Of a stretch of DNA of 6,263 bases, positions 6,172 to 6,263 are shown one piece after another (position 1 is the stretch's first letter; each line of letters starts with the position of its first letter). The translations under genes were made by a program, and so were the position numbers. The DNA is from Gammaproteobacteria bacterium (GTDB lineage: Bacteria; Pseudomonadota; Gammaproteobacteria; GCA-001735895). Location: contig JANTFY010000142.1 in NCBI GenBank assembly GCA_024763185.1, forward strand, positions 1 to 6,263, read 5' to 3'. The notes beneath the pieces are model-generated. The model searched no databases and was not told the DNA's origin. It worked only from the letters and a program-made list of their open reading frames with translations.

Positions 6172-6263
6172 ATGAAAAGATCACAAAGTGGTTTTACACT
6201 GATCGAACTGGTCGTTGTTATTGTTTTACTGGGTATTCTGGGCGTGACTGCTTTAGGTAAGTT
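6172..6263 (+). CDS. MSHA-type major pilin-like protein, N-terminus only (partial, runs off right edge)
   Basis: The first 30 codons are present. The leader MKRSQSG ends in Gly7 and is followed by FTLIELVVVIVLLGILGVTA, with Glu at mature position 5 (Glu12). This is a type IV prepilin signal cleaved by the prepilin peptidase and N-methylated, feeding the inner membrane pool for pilus assembly. A strong ribosome binding site and a position next to mshC make MshA or the related MshB the likely identity, but the variable C-terminal half that would tell them apart is outside the window, so I give no symbol. It is transcribed divergently from mshC, whereas in Vibrio cholerae mshB and mshA run in the same direction as mshC and lie directly upstream of it. 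Confidence 0.85.
   Translation, partial: MKRSQSGFTLIELVVVIVLLGILGVTALGK

Noticed and set aside
1..6263. tRNA, rRNA, CRISPR array or insertion sequence
   Set aside because: Nothing in the intergenic gaps (all under 130 bases) resembles these, and no transposase motifs were seen in any frame.

Overview
This window holds part of an MSHA-type type IV pilus (mannose-sensitive haemagglutinin, Msh) biogenesis locus from a Gram-negative proteobacterium. The protein families, a lipoprotein secretin and overlapping pseudopilin genes suggest a gammaproteobacterium or a close betaproteobacterial relative; I cannot name the genus. Coding DNA is of moderate GC, while the gaps between genes are strikingly AT-rich.

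Layout. Seven genes lie on the minus strand. From right to left (their direction of transcription) they are mshC, mshD, mshO and mshP, four minor pilin genes joined by 11-, 1- and 4-base overlaps. A 99-base gap follows, then a sigma-54 activator-type response regulator (REC, AAA+ and Fis-type HTH domains). After an 87-base gap comes an MshM/ExeA-type AAA ATPase with a membrane segment and a SPOR-like C-terminus. After 35 bases comes the start of the lipoprotein secretin gene mshL, which runs off the left edge. On the plus strand at the right edge, a divergent gene begins that encodes a MshA/MshB-type pilin; only its first 30 codons are present.

How the genes fit together. The divergent pilin is probably a major or structural subunit. 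MshC, D, O and P would form the initiating or tip complex. MshL is the outer-membrane pore. MshM is the inner-membrane ATPase accessory protein, here with a periplasmic SPOR-like domain that could link the machine to peptidoglycan. The usual mshN, mshE, mshG, mshQ and mshI/J/K genes are not in the window and may lie outside it.

Points of interest. The gene order differs from the classical collinear Vibrio locus: the pilin is divergent, mshM precedes mshL, and a response regulator follows mshP where mshQ is expected. The regulator's receiver domain resembles the PrsR (PEP-CTERM-box) group. The divergent pilin/mshC gap has a perfect 18-base palindrome. A 12-base stretch of it is repeated exactly upstream of the regulator gene, which suggests a shared control site. 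Every intergenic gap is shorter than 130 bases, so no long gene-free stretch exists.
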